64,000 nt of DNA from Catalinimonas sp038039535 (GCF_038039535.1 NZ_JBBPHP010000021.1:1-64000), one strand, 5' to 3'; shown: positions 1-9,151, counted from the stretch's first letter. Numbers and translations are program-made. Notes: generated by a model not told the origin, from the sequence alone.

Positions 1-124
1 GGCTGAAATTCTGCTCGGTTCTTTCTGGCTAATATCGTAACTTTAATCAACTATAATCCAATCATGCGTAACATCAGTTAATAAAAGGGTTATCAAAAGG
101 ATTTCTTTAGTACTATAACACTAT

Positions 125-1459
125 CTACTCCACCACATCATCCACATCATTGACAAAGGTGACCATGAATCCGGCGAGTATCATGGCTGCGCCACCCAGC
201 ATCAGTACATAAATTCCATGATTGTCAAAGAAAGTACGAGAAATGTAGCCCAGCGTACTGGAAGCAATAATCTGAGGAATCACAATAAAAAAGTTAAAAA
301 TCCCCATATAAATCCCCATCTTAGAAGCTGGCAATGAACCAGCTAGTATGGCATAAGGCATGGTGAGTATACTGGCCCAGGCTAAGCCCACTCCTAGCAT
401 AGAGAGCAACAAAATGGTAGGGTCACTGATAAAGAAAATGGAAATCAGGCTCAAACCTCCTACAATAAGTGATAGGGCATGTACCTTTTTTCTACCCATG
501 CTTAAAGCCAATTTAGGCAACATAAAAGCAAGCAGAGCTGAAAATCCATTATAGACCGCAAAACAGATTCCTACCCAGTTGGCTCCTTCATTATACAGTT
601 CCGAAGTTGGATCGGTGGTACCATATATGTGTTCAGTTACCGCCGCGGTAGTATAAAGCCACATACAAAACAGTGCGAACCAGGTAAAGAATTGCACCAA
701 TGCCAGCTGAACCATAGTTTTGGGCATTCTCACAAAATCAATAAAGATCTGTCCTATGCCATGGTCATGCTCTTCATTTCCCTCATCTCCGTTATATCGT
801 TTAAACTCCTTGGGCGGGTACTCTTTGGTCTTGATCACTGACCAGATGACTGCTGAAAAGAAAGCAAAAGCGCCCAGATAAAAGGAGAGTTTTACTGAAT
901 CAGGAATCTGTCCGGCAGGTGCCGTATTGCTTACCCCAAACCATTCGGTCATCATATAGGGCAATGCGGAAGCTACAACCGCTCCTATTCCGATAAAGAA
1001 AGTCTGCACCGCAAAGCCGGTAGTACGCTGGATAGAGGGCAACATATCTGCCACCAAAGCCCGGAAAGGCTCCATGGAAATGTTAATAGAAGCATCCATG
1101 ATCCAGAGCATGCCGGCGGCTACCCAAAGCACAGGCGAGTTGGGCATAAACACCAGCGCAATGCTGGCAAGTATCGCCCCTATCAGGAAATATGGCCTTC
1201 TTCTCCCCAGCCTGGGATGCCAGGTACGATCACTGAAGTAACCGATGATAGGCTGCACCAGCAAACCAGTAGTCGGTGCTGCCAGCCAAAGTATAGGAAT
1301 CTCATCTTTACTGGCACCCAGGGTTTCAAAAATACGGCTGGTATTGGCATTTTGAAGGGCGAAACCAAACTGTATACCCAGGAAGCCAAAATTCATATTC
1401 CAGATTTGCCAAAAACTCAGACGAGGCTTCTGGGCAACCTGCTCAATCGTAGTCTCCAT
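125..1459 (-). CDS. MFS sugar transporter, SLC45/maltose-type
   Basis: A 444-residue inner-membrane protein with about 12 hydrophobic segments. After the second helix it carries a loop with SDR...RLGRRRPY (residues roughly 74-90), the GRRRP pattern typical of the SLC45-like sucrose/maltose branch of the major facilitator superfamily. The likely role is proton-coupled uptake of a disaccharide such as maltose or sucrose; that is inferred from the family. In other Bacteroidota this family often sits beside maltose phosphorylase or beta-phosphoglucomutase, but no sugar-metabolism gene adjoins it here, so the substrate is open. It reads alone on the minus strand. The chosen start gives a short polar N-terminus followed directly by the first helix, as expected. 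The 124 bases to its left hold nothing recognisable. Confidence 0.8.
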   Translation of the reverse strand: METTIEQVAQKPRLSFWQIWNMNFGFLGIQFGFALQNANTSRIFETLGASKDEIPILWLAAPTTGLLVQPIIGYFSDRTWHPRLGRRRPYFLIGAILASIALVFMPNSPVLWVAAGMLWIMDASINISMEPFRALVADMLPSIQRTTGFAVQTFFIGIGAVVASALPYMMTEWFGVSNTAPAGQIPDSVKLSFYLGAFAFFSAVIWSVIKTKEYPPKEFKRYNGDEGNEEHDHGIGQIFIDFVRMPKTMVQLALVQFFTWFALFCMWLYTTAAVTEHIYGTTDPTSELYNEGANWVGICFAVYNGFSALLAFMLPKLALSMGRKKVHALSLIVGGLSLISIFFISDPTILLLSMLGVGLAWASILTMPYAILAGSLPASKMGIYMGIFNFFIVIPQIIASSTLGYISRTFFDNHGIYVLMLGGAAMILAGFMVTFVNDVDDVVE

Positions 1460-1742
1460 AGAATGGTGGTGTGTAAATTTCCTAGCTTGTCAGCACATGC
1501 AAACAAGTAACTTGAACCACAGTTTCATGCTGAACCTAATAAAATGAAAGAAACTGTCTGGCTAAATGTTTAATGATTTCGCAAATTATATATTTAATTA
1601 TTACACAAAATGCGAACATTTAAATTATTTAAACAAATTTAATAAAATAATCAACTCTTCATGCAGCCGCTTTAATTTCCCTGATTATTTTTTATTCTCT
1701 GAGGTGGGGAGGCATCTGCTCTACATAAGCTCAAGAAATCAA

Positions 1743-2906
1743 TTACCGGACATGATTCAAGTCTTCAATAGGATACTGCGCATATCTAGGCTCAGCCTTG
1801 ATGGTTTGGATGGTATTTTCTAAAGAAGCAACCAACGAAGGTAATCTGAATAAACTCCGTTTGTAAGTATGCTTTTGGATTTCCCAGCTATCAATATTGT
1901 CCCAATGAGTTGGTCTGGGAGTATTGTAGAGATCTACCAGAGCTTGGAGAAGAAGTATCAGTTCTTCCGTCTCATCCGAAGCTGGGAAAAAATTTTCCAG
2001 TTGCCGTTGAATGTCTTTAGGGCGGGCATAGGGCCAGTAATCATTAAAACTCTCCATAGTATCTCTTGGTCTGAGGGCTCCCACCGAAATCCGCTGTAGG
2101 ATAATTGTTTTGAGAGAAACTGGTTTTTTATCCGCAAAAGCTTCTTTCATCCTTCTAACCTGAGCAATGGCGGCCACAGTGCCTCTTTCTTTCATATCGT
2201 CTACCTCTTCCTCACTGAATTTGATGTCATACTTCTGCTCGGCATCAGCCAGTGCCGAATCTATGTAAGCATAAAATTCTGCGTGTAGCTTGGCATCTAC
2301 ATCCTCAATGACTTCGCTATTTACCGAAGTGGAGTGGGCCAGCATAAAGGACAATATACAGCCTGCAACAAATGTATACCCCATCCAGCTAAAACAGCGA
2401 ACAGCAAGCCGGAAAGTGTGCCAGCCATGCAAAAAGATGACAAAGGGTAGAAGGTAAAAAAGCAAATGGCTTTCGCCAGTGAAAACCAGGATAGGCTGAT
2501 CTCCAAAATAGCCCGCATAGCCCCAGGGAGTAGCGGAACCAAAACGAACTACTACTTCCAATATCATCCAGAAGACAAAAATAGCGGAAAGCTGGGCCAG
2601 ACGAATGTAGCGTCTTTTAAAAATATGCCGTACATCCATCCTTTGCTGCCATACCCACAACATCAGATTAGTACCCAGGCTTACAGAGAGCGCAGCATAG
2701 AAGTAGTTGAAAAACATTTGCCTATTGGCCTCAAGTTCTACCAAATTTCGCAGAGCACTGAACAGAAAACGGAAGAGTTCTCGGCCATAATTAAAAAATA
2801 AGCTTAGGGTCATCGCGGCAAATACTCCTAAACCTATGCCCAGGTAAAAGTTAGTTTTCCCAATGTGGCGAACACTTATCTTTTGCTTGATAACTTTAAA
2901 GTGCAT
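1743..2906 (-). CDS. Membrane protein of unknown function
   Basis: A 387-residue protein I do not recognise. The first ~220 residues contain about six hydrophobic helices (for example around 20-40, 75-95, 105-125, 145-165, 180-200). The remaining ~170 residues are soluble, charged and largely helical, with several tryptophans. There is no signal peptide cleavage motif and no catalytic signature. The arrangement is a membrane anchor with a C-terminal domain, probably cytoplasmic. It is flanked by an AT-rich gap of ~280 bases on its downstream side (1460-1742, nothing seen) and by a small membrane ORF upstream. It is real by length, codon pattern and coherent membrane topology, but no function can be assigned. 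Confidence 0.65.
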   Translation of the reverse strand: MHFKVIKQKISVRHIGKTNFYLGIGLGVFAAMTLSLFFNYGRELFRFLFSALRNLVELEANRQMFFNYFYAALSVSLGTNLMLWVWQQRMDVRHIFKRRYIRLAQLSAIFVFWMILEVVVRFGSATPWGYAGYFGDQPILVFTGESHLLFYLLPFVIFLHGWHTFRLAVRCFSWMGYTFVAGCILSFMLAHSTSVNSEVIEDVDAKLHAEFYAYIDSALADAEQKYDIKFSEEEVDDMKERGTVAAIAQVRRMKEAFADKKPVSLKTIILQRISVGALRPRDTMESFNDYWPYARPKDIQRQLENFFPASDETEELILLLQALVDLYNTPRPTHWDNIDSWEIQKHTYKRSLFRLPSLVASLENTIQTIKAEPRYAQYPIEDLNHVR

Positions 2907-2966
2907 CTCTAATGCTCATAAAAATATTAGTAATATAATTTAAGCAATTGCACTTATATCACCAAG

Positions 2967-3146
2967 CTATTTTCTTACTCGGTGAGAACGAAAATATTTG
3001 ATACAAAGCAGAATAATCACAGTAGAGAGTACAATCTGAAAAAAGGCGAACCAGGCATAGTCCAGATAAAACATCAGGTATACAAACAATGCCATAGAGC
3101 CAAACACGAGTATCAGTAAGACAAATACGCCTAAAAAATCTTTCAT
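2967..3146 (-). CDS. Small membrane protein, 59 aa
   Basis: A short ORF encoding 59 residues: a 3-residue polar start (MKD), two hydrophobic stretches (about residues 4-27 and 32-50) separated by a short LDYAW turn, then a basic tail ending RSHRVRK. A two-helix hairpin with a positively charged cytoplasmic tail is a common design for small inner-membrane proteins. It lies 60 bases upstream of the neighbouring 387-residue membrane protein on the same strand and may be cotranscribed with it. Function unknown; the support is the clean membrane topology and the absence of any competing gene in the 366-base gap. Confidence 0.5.
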   Translation of the reverse strand: MKDFLGVFVLLILVFGSMALFVYLMFYLDYAWFAFFQIVLSTVIILLCIKYFRSHRVRK

Positions 3147-3272
3147 ATTTGAAAAAATTGGAGTTTACATCTTCTTAAAGAAAACAGCCGTCCGTAAACA
3201 TTGTTAATATGCATGTTATACTAGCGCAGGCTCTGCATAATTTTAAACAGACAGAGCCCAAATTTTTTTGAT

Positions 3273-4073
3273 ATGCAAAGACTCAAAGGACAAGCGGCAT
3301 TGATTACAGGTGCCAGCTCAGGCATAGGCCAAGGCATCGCTATCGCTATGGCAAAAGAAGGAGCTGTAGTGGGCATTAATTATTCCAGCAGCGAGGACGG
3401 GGCCAAAGAAACACTACAAAAGGTAGAAGAAGCAGGCAGCAAGGGCATGATCATTCAGGCGGATGTAAGTGATCCTGAAAGTGTAGCTAATATGTTCAGC
3501 CAGTTTTTTGATCGTTTTGGTACCATAGATATCCTGGTCAATAATTCGGGTATTCAGAAGGATGCTCCCTTTCTGGAAATGAGCTTTGACGACTGGCAAA
3601 AGGTACTTGCAATCAACCTGAGCGGCCAGTTTCTTTGTGCACAACATGCCGCCAGAGAGTTTATCAAAAGAGGGGTGGTGAAAGATCGTTCCAAAGCAGC
3701 CGGTAAAATCATTTGCATGAGTTCGGTACATGACATCATTCCCTGGGCAGGTCATATCAACTATGCTACGGCTAAAGGTGGTGTGATGATGATGATGAAA
3801 ACAATGGCCCAGGAATTGGCCCACCACAAGATCAGGGTAAATGCTTTAAGCCCCGGTGCTGTCAAAACACGTATTAATGAAGAGGTGTGGAAAGATGAGG
3901 AGCAACAAAAAGAACTTTTAGAGCTGATTCCTTACAAAAGATTGGGCGAACCGGAAGATATTGGTGATGCAGCAGTTTGGCTGGCTTCTGATGAGTCTGA
4001 TTATGTGAATGGACAAACCATTTATGTAGATGGGGGCATGTCCCTCTATCCCGGCTTCATTGGTAATGGCTAA
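3273..4073 (+). CDS. Short-chain dehydrogenase/reductase, glucose 1-dehydrogenase-like
   Basis: A 266-residue classical SDR. Visible motifs are the cofactor-binding TGASSGIG (residues ~13-20), NNSG in place of the usual NNAG (~90-93), the catalytic serine in MSSVHD, the YATAK catalytic Tyr/Lys motif, and the C-terminal substrate-loop pattern ending YVDGGMSLYPGF, which is characteristic of bacterial glucose 1-dehydrogenases (EC 1.1.1.47). It would oxidise a sugar or polyol with NAD(P); the exact substrate is an inference because SDR specificity is not readable from sequence. It is monocistronic on the plus strand and its last 4 bases overlap the end of the convergent FAD oxidoreductase gene. 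Confidence 0.82.
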   Translation: MQRLKGQAALITGASSGIGQGIAIAMAKEGAVVGINYSSSEDGAKETLQKVEEAGSKGMIIQADVSDPESVANMFSQFFDRFGTIDILVNNSGIQKDAPFLEMSFDDWQKVLAINLSGQFLCAQHAAREFIKRGVVKDRSKAAGKIICMSSVHDIIPWAGHINYATAKGGVMMMMKTMAQELAHHKIRVNALSPGAVKTRINEEVWKDEEQQKELLELIPYKRLGEPEDIGDAAVWLASDESDYVNGQTIYVDGGMSLYPGFIGNG

Positions 4074-5644
4074 GAAATACGCTGAGCTTTCCCTAAAGCT
4101 ATTGCACACTGTTCGGCACATTTCTCTCCGTCAATGGCAGCGGAAATGATGCCTCCTGCATATCCTGCGCCTTCTCCGCAGGGATATAAGCCTTTGATTT
4201 CCACATGTTCCAGGCTTTGGTAATCCCGGGGAATCCGTACCGGAGAGGAAGTTCGGGATTCGGGAGCATGCACTACTGCCTCATTAGTTAAATAGCCCCG
4301 CATGGCTTTGCCAAACTGCCGAAAACCATCCTGCAACGCACGATAAATGAAATCGGGCAACACTTCTCCTAGTTCTACTGAGCTGGTACCCGGAAGATAA
4401 GAGGTAGGGGGAATATTCTGTGAGACTTTTCCTTGGGTAAAATCTACCAATCGCTGAGCCGGTACTTTCTGTGTTTTTCCTGCCAGTGCCCAGGCTTTTT
4501 GCTCAATGCTCTTTTGAAATGCTACGCCTGCCAGCGGCCCCATTTTCTGATATTCCTTAAAATCATCAGCCTTCAGTTCCACCACAATACCGGAATTGGA
4601 AGTAGGCTGGTTTCTCTTGGAAGGCGACCAGCCATTGGTCACTACTTCTCCCGGAGCCGTAGCGCAGGGTGCGATGATCCCTCCCGGACACATACAAAAA
4701 GAATAAACGCCCCTACCCTCCACCTGCCTGACGATGCTGTAAGGTGCAGGTGGCAGATAATCGCCCCGGCTTTCACAATTGTACTGTATGCTGTCTATCA
4801 GCGTCTGACTGTGTTCTACCCGTACGCCCAGCGCGAAAGGCTTGGCTTCTATCCTGATTCCTTTCTGGTGCAATAACTCAAAAATATCCCTAGCGGAGTG
4901 ACCGGTAGCCAGTATAAGTTTGAAGGCTTCAATAGTATCCCCGTTTTCTAATTTTACACCTTTCACCTCTTTCTCTTGAATAAGAATATCGCTGACCTTT
5001 GCGTCAAACACCACTTTGCCTCCCTGCCGGATGATGGTCTCGCGTATAGCGGTCACGATCTGTGGCAATTTATTGGTACCGATATGCGGATGCGCATCTA
5101 CCATAATATCGGAATGGGCACCGTGGGCTACCAGCAAATGTAAAATGCGCTGTACATCCCCTCTTTTCTTGGATCGGGTATAGAGCTTCCCATCAGAGTA
5201 AGTGCCAGCTCCGCCCTCTCCAAAACAATAGTTAGAATCTTCATTGATAATATGAGCACGGGTAATGGCGGCCAGATCGCGCCTACGGCTTTTCACATCT
5301 TTGCCCCGCTCCAGCACAATCGGCTTGAACCCCTTTTCAATAAGCCTGAGGGCGGCAAACAAACCTGCCGGACCTGCGCCCACTACAATCACCTCCTGCG
5401 ACTGAGATACATCGGGATAATCGGGTAGTTGTAACGGCGCTTCCTCATATTCTTCCCTTACAAAAGCGGCCAGCTTCAGATTGATTTTCACCTTACGCTG
5501 GCGGGCATCAATAGAGCGCTTGAGCACTTCCAGATGCCTGATCTCTGCGGAGGGAATAGCCAGCTTACGCGAAACCTCTTTTTTGAGCGCTTCTTCATGG
5601 GCAGCTATTTCGGGTGAAACCTGTAATTGTACTTCCTCTCGCAT
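4070..5644 (-). CDS. FAD-dependent oxidoreductase, COG2509 type
   Basis: A 524-residue flavoprotein. Residues 1-75 form a small N-terminal domain. The dinucleotide-binding VGAGPAGLFAALRL motif follows at ~88-101, with the acidic ERG end of beta-2. A conserved segment with FGEGGAGTYSDGKLYTR is diagnostic of the COG2509 family, and a CxCPGG-like segment and the C-terminal PCGEGAGYAGGI motif complete the FAD fold. The family is abundant in bacteria, but its substrate is not known; annotations as 'FAD-binding protein' or dehydrogenase are only fold-level. The gene is convergent with the SDR gene (4-base overlap). Its upstream region contains the phased repeat array at 5855-6150. Confidence 0.8.
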   Translation of the reverse strand: MREEVQLQVSPEIAAHEEALKKEVSRKLAIPSAEIRHLEVLKRSIDARQRKVKINLKLAAFVREEYEEAPLQLPDYPDVSQSQEVIVVGAGPAGLFAALRLIEKGFKPIVLERGKDVKSRRRDLAAITRAHIINEDSNYCFGEGGAGTYSDGKLYTRSKKRGDVQRILHLLVAHGAHSDIMVDAHPHIGTNKLPQIVTAIRETIIRQGGKVVFDAKVSDILIQEKEVKGVKLENGDTIEAFKLILATGHSARDIFELLHQKGIRIEAKPFALGVRVEHSQTLIDSIQYNCESRGDYLPPAPYSIVRQVEGRGVYSFCMCPGGIIAPCATAPGEVVTNGWSPSKRNQPTSNSGIVVELKADDFKEYQKMGPLAGVAFQKSIEQKAWALAGKTQKVPAQRLVDFTQGKVSQNIPPTSYLPGTSSVELGEVLPDFIYRALQDGFRQFGKAMRGYLTNEAVVHAPESRTSSPVRIPRDYQSLEHVEIKGLYPCGEGAGYAGGIISAAIDGEKCAEQCAIALGKAQRIS

Positions 5645-5854
5645 AAGATCAATTCATCGGTTTAGCATAAGTGCTTTGCACAAAGCAATGAATGCATTTT
5701 AGGAGCGGCAAGTTCGTGAATTTGAAGAATTTTCTATCATCTGAGAAGGATAAAGGGCTAAAATCATAATAAAATTAATGAGAGAAATCATTTTTTTCTC
5801 CTACCCAACTTCAGCAGGTAAGATAATCTGTAAGTGTACAAAAAATCTCTTCAG

Positions 5855-6150
5855 CAATTTTCGGTCGGAAACACAAATTCACTTCATTTTGACACATTTG
5901 ACCTGGTCTGAGACATAAGTCAAAACCGTTTTGCCTTTCCGACCTAGTCGGAAGTGCAAGTCAGACTTTTCCAAAGGCATTTTACCTGGTCGGAAGCGCC
6001 AGAAAAAAATTTCCTACCATTCCGACCAGGTCGGATATGTCAGGACAGACTTTTCTTGCTATTCAGACCGGATAAAATGTAGTAAAACAAGTTTTTCCTG
6101 ATAGATTATTTGGGTCCGCAAACACAAGTTTAGGCCTCCCGGAAACATCA
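5855..6150. repeat. Degenerate tandem palindromic repeat, period 41-42 nt
   Basis: About seven copies of a GACCnGGTCGGA-like core lie at almost exactly equal spacing. The core centres fall at 5862, 5904, 5945, 5987, 6028, 6070 and (weak) 6112, so the steps are 42, 41, 42, 41, 42, 42. The best copies are inverted repeats: 5937-5953 (arms TTCCGAC/GTCGGAA) and 6021-6035 (arms TCCGACC/GGTCGGA). The sequence between cores is also partly shared (for example agacttttc after the third and fifth cores), so this is a decayed tandem repeat and not a CRISPR array. The period equals four helical turns. The gap 5645-6297 holds no gene; outside the array I see nothing else in it. Confidence 0.75.
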
Positions 6151-6297
6151 CATCGTCAAATCAATACAGAGAAAATTAACTTTTGCTCATTTTACTACAA
6201 TATTCTGCTATTCTATACTCCTCCCTTAATATCAATACAGATTGATAAAAGGCCGGTTACGAGGAATTGCCCTATGAAGTTCTATTAAGCAAAAGTT

Positions 6298-6735
6298 TTA
6301 TCTGTCTCTTCTCCTAAAACCTATGATCAGATTCAATAGGAAGAGAGGCTGAAACAGGAGAAATAACAGAATCAAAACACTTAAGCCCTGACTCATAAAA
6401 TCTCCGTAAAAAATTGCAGGTGCTGAAATTTTCAAACTTAACAAAAGCAAAATGCCCTGAACAAGTAGGCAGGCGACCGTAGTGACCAAAGTATGCGTCC
6501 AGCTTAGGATGTTGATTAAACTTACTTTCATTCTGATGGCTACCCAATAGCCCAACGACAGGATGCCCATGCAGAAGGAAAACAGTAAAGCCAGTTGCCA
6601 TTGAGCAAAAATAAAATAAGTATCATGCAATTGTAAATCAAACGTATAACGTCCGAAAGAAAACCCTACCGCTAACGTAATAAATATAGCGATCCAGAGC
6701 GCCAGATCGGGTCGGAGTGATTGGATTTTTTGCAT
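6298..6735 (-). CDS. Four-helix membrane protein with oxidase-like HDTYF motif
   Basis: A 145-residue protein with four hydrophobic segments (about 12-32, 43-65, 76-102, 112-138). Around residues 36-50 it reads LHDTYFIFAQWQLAL, which closely resembles helix X of heme-copper oxidase subunit I (HDTYYVVAHFHYV). The His-Asp pair is kept, but both heme-ligand histidines are replaced by glutamine. It is far too short to be an oxidase (subunit I is over 450 residues), has no subunit II or III neighbour, and cannot bind the two hemes through this motif. It may be a small stand-alone family that borrowed or mimics this helix. Function unknown. Confidence 0.6.
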   Translation of the reverse strand: MQKIQSLRPDLALWIAIFITLAVGFSFGRYTFDLQLHDTYFIFAQWQLALLFSFCMGILSLGYWVAIRMKVSLINILSWTHTLVTTVACLLVQGILLLLSLKISAPAIFYGDFMSQGLSVLILLFLLFQPLFLLNLIIGFRRRDR

Positions 6736-6840
6736 GCTTTAGAGGTTAAAATTTCGCTATACTACGCTAACGCAGGGTTTGTGCGGCTGCGGTCTTTACA
6801 AACCGGAAATATACTGTACTATAAAATTACCCATTTATGG

Positions 6841-7506
6841 TTATTTCTCCAGCACGGCCACAGAAAAATGCCGCTCTACCATTTCTCCCGTTTTGCTCTT
6901 TACCCGCTCAGTTTTGTGAACGACATCCGCCAGCGTAAAGGAGGTTTGTGATACCAGTTTTTCTATTTTCTCCTGATCATAAAGCTCAAAGCCATGTCTG
7001 GTGAAAGGCAGCTTCTGCATAAAGTCTTTATGGGCATAGGTGATGCACACTTTTCCTCCCTTTTTCAACACCCTGTATATTTCCTTTAAAAGCGCTACAG
7101 CTTGTTCCCAGAAATAAATAGTGTTCACCGTCATAATATTTTCAAAAGACTCATCTTCAAATGGGATGGTATTTCCATCATACAAATGATAAACAGCACA
7201 GTCCCGGGCTACTGACTCCGCATTGATCTTTTCTGCTTCTTCTTTCATCGCTGCCGAAATTTCAAGACCATAGTAGCGCACGTTTTCCGCCTGCTTCAGA
7301 ATTTCGTTGAGATGCGCGCAATTACCATGTCCCAACTCTAAAAGCCTGTCATGAGGTTGAAGTGCCAAAAGCTGAATGGTGCTGAGCGTCATATTGATGT
7401 TGGTCTCGTGCATGAGCTGTGCCATGTCTATTCCCTCTTTGCCCTCCGGCCTGCTCAGTTGAGCCGCAATGGATTTGAGTTCTTCTTCTGAGATTTCCTG
7501 TTCCAT
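6841..7506 (-). CDS. Class I SAM-dependent methyltransferase
   Basis: A 221-residue Rossmann-fold methyltransferase. Motif I is LLELGHGNCAHL (residues ~54-65; the usual ExGxGxG is present as ELGHGNC), followed by an acidic residue after beta-2 (YGLEIS), then a motif like SFENIMTVNTIYFW, and EIYRVLKKGGKVCITY as the post-motif typical of Methyltransf_11 enzymes. It transfers a methyl group from S-adenosylmethionine to an unidentified small molecule. The N-terminal ~45 residues are helical and could form the substrate lid. It lies alone on the minus strand, divergent from the cobalamin operon; the intervening 7507-7956 contains that operon's promoter and riboswitch. Confidence 0.8.
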   Translation of the reverse strand: MEQEISEEELKSIAAQLSRPEGKEGIDMAQLMHETNINMTLSTIQLLALQPHDRLLELGHGNCAHLNEILKQAENVRYYGLEISAAMKEEAEKINAESVARDCAVYHLYDGNTIPFEDESFENIMTVNTIYFWEQAVALLKEIYRVLKKGGKVCITYAHKDFMQKLPFTRHGFELYDQEKIEKLVSQTSFTLADVVHKTERVKSKTGEMVERHFSVAVLEK

Positions 7507-7681
7507 AGTGTCTGCGTGAGTAAATTGTGTATAATGCTTTAAGTGACTTCAATCTGGTATTTGATAGCCTTAAGCTACTCAATATTTGCTGATTTTTTAT
7601 GGAGTGAAAACATAGGGGGTTGAAAACAATACTTTACCCGAACATAAACAGCAAACATTTTCTTTTCCTCAAATAAGCCTT

Positions 7682-7689
7682 ACCTTTGC
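7682..7689 (+). promoter_or_regulatory. Candidate Bacteroidota -7 box of btu operon
   Basis: The octamer TACCTTTG matches the Bacteroidota -7 consensus TAnnTTTG exactly. It lies about 7-10 bases before the point where the cobalamin riboswitch begins, which is where transcription should start. A clear -33 TTG is not present; the corresponding position is a T-rich stretch near 7660. The octamer could occur by chance, but its position is right. Confidence 0.45.
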
Positions 7690-7695
7690 CCCGTA

Positions 7696-7896
7696 CTATG
7701 GTGGCTTCGTCCGTCGCTGACTACACGGACAAGCTGTAAATAGGGAAAGCGGTGCAAATCCGCTGCAGTCCTCGCTGCTGTAACTCTTTCTCCGATCACA
7801 AATCGGAAACATACTTTCGGCACTGCCACAGTCACTGCCCGCTCATAGCGGGTGGGAAGACAGCCGGAAAGTAAGAGAAGCCAGAAGACCTGCCAT
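7696..7896 (+). ncRNA. Cobalamin riboswitch
   Basis: The leader contains the expected elements of an adenosylcobalamin-class aptamer in order: a GGTGGCTTCGTC-type 5' segment, the conserved GGGAAAGCGGTGCAAATCCG block at 7743-7762 followed by GCAGTCC, a CTGCTGTAA junction near 7777, a variable hairpin of CCCGC...GCGGG with GGTGGGAAGACAGCCGG at 7837-7865 region, and the near-invariant B12 box AGCCAGAAGACCTGCC at 7879-7894. High coenzyme B12 should lower expression of the downstream operon. The first CDS begins ~60 bases after the B12 box, so either translational or transcriptional control is possible; I see no strong intrinsic terminator between them. Confidence 0.95.
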
Positions 7897-7956
7897 CGTA
7901 CTTCACTCACTTGTTCTCGGGGATTGGAGCGAGCAGGAGTACACACTAATTATCTT

Positions 7957-9150
7957 ATGGAAAACTTGATCAAGCACATCGTATTGCGCTTGGGGCTAAC
8001 ATGCAATAAAAGCATGAATGGCATTGTATTCATATGCCTTCTGCTTAGCGCTTGTGAGAACAGCTCCAGTAAGCGACAGGAAAGCTCCTTTTCTGAAGTT
8101 CAGAGCAGGTGGACGGAAGAGGCTGAAGTACACTATGCCCAGGGCTTTGACATCAGCTATGAATACGATTATAAAGTGCTTCACCTGATGCAGGGCACAG
8201 ACACTACGCATTATATTCTTATGCCAGAAGACGTTGACCGTCCTTCTGCCTATCCTGAGGCGCAGCGCATTCGCATTCCTATCCGCAGTCTGGTCGCTTT
8301 GTCTACTACCCATGTAGCATTGGCAGACTTTGTGGAGGCTGACAGTATCATCGTTGCTCTGGACCATACGGATTATGTCTACGATCCTGAGGTAAGAGCC
8401 AGCATAGATGCAGGAGAAGTCACGTCCGTTGGTCAGTCAGGTAGTCTGAATCAGGAAATGGTGCTCGCCCTGCAGCCCGATCTGCTCATGGTATCCGGCA
8501 TGCCCAATACCGATCTGCAAAAATATAACGCGCTGATCAGTTCCGATATTCCGGTGCTTATCAATACTGAGTGGATGGAAAATACCGCCCTGGGTAAAGC
8601 GGAGTGGGTAAAGCTAATGGCGGCTTTGCTCAACCGGGAGGAAATCGCTAATCCCAAATTTGATTCCATTGCACAGGCCTTTCAGCATATTGCTCAATTA
8701 ACGGATTCTCTGGAGGAAAAGCCTGAAGTAATCAGCGGCTCTCCTTTTCAGGGCTCATGGTATGTGCCGGGAGGGAAAAGCTATCGCAGCAAAATGTTTG
8801 AGCAGGCTGGCGCTCAATGGCCCTGGAGTGATAATGAAGACGTCAGCCTACCCGTAGCTTTTGAAAACATTTACGCTTACGGACTGGAAGCCGATTACTG
8901 GCTCAATCCCGGTATGGTGAATACGCTGGATGAACTGCTGGCCAAGGACGAGCGCTTCGCGGATTTTAAAGCTTTTCAGAACGGAAAGGTATACAACCAT
9001 AATCGCCGAATGACGCCCAACGGGCAGGGCAATGACTATTACGAAAGTGGTGTAGTCAACCCTCACCTCATTCTGGCTGACCTTACCCACATCCTTCATC
9101 CGGACCTGCTACCCGACCATCAATTGTACTACTATCAAAAGCTGGAATAG
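7957..9150 (+). CDS. btuF: Cobalamin ABC transporter substrate-binding lipoprotein
   Basis: The mature part is a periplasmic-binding protein of the iron/B12 (BtuF/FepB) type. It has the domain opening with residues like VALSTTHVALADFVEADSI, the segment VGQSGSLNQEMVLALQPDLL, and a long helix bridging two lobes. A lipoprotein signal ends in LLSAC, so the protein is anchored in a membrane facing the periplasm. I place the start at 7957 because this gives a basic N-region (K, R) before the hydrophobic core. An in-frame ATG at 8014 would leave almost no N-region, and starts before 7957 fall in the riboswitch. It hands cobalamin to the BtuC permease encoded 1 base after its stop. Confidence 0.88.
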   Translation: MENLIKHIVLRLGLTCNKSMNGIVFICLLLSACENSSSKRQESSFSEVQSRWTEEAEVHYAQGFDISYEYDYKVLHLMQGTDTTHYILMPEDVDRPSAYPEAQRIRIPIRSLVALSTTHVALADFVEADSIIVALDHTDYVYDPEVRASIDAGEVTSVGQSGSLNQEMVLALQPDLLMVSGMPNTDLQKYNALISSDIPVLINTEWMENTALGKAEWVKLMAALLNREEIANPKFDSIAQAFQHIAQLTDSLEEKPEVISGSPFQGSWYVPGGKSYRSKMFEQAGAQWPWSDNEDVSLPVAFENIYAYGLEADYWLNPGMVNTLDELLAKDERFADFKAFQNGKVYNHNRRMTPNGQGNDYYESGVVNPHLILADLTHILHPDLLPDHQLYYYQKLE

Positions 9151-9151
9151 C

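Noticed and set aside
5855..6150. CRISPR array
   Set aside because: Core spacing is regular, but cores are only ~14-17 nt, imperfect, and the parts between them are partly shared; no cas gene is nearby.
7852..7956. N-terminal extension of the btuF reading frame
   Set aside because: It overlaps the conserved B12 box of the riboswitch and would not leave a lipoprotein signal at the start of the protein.
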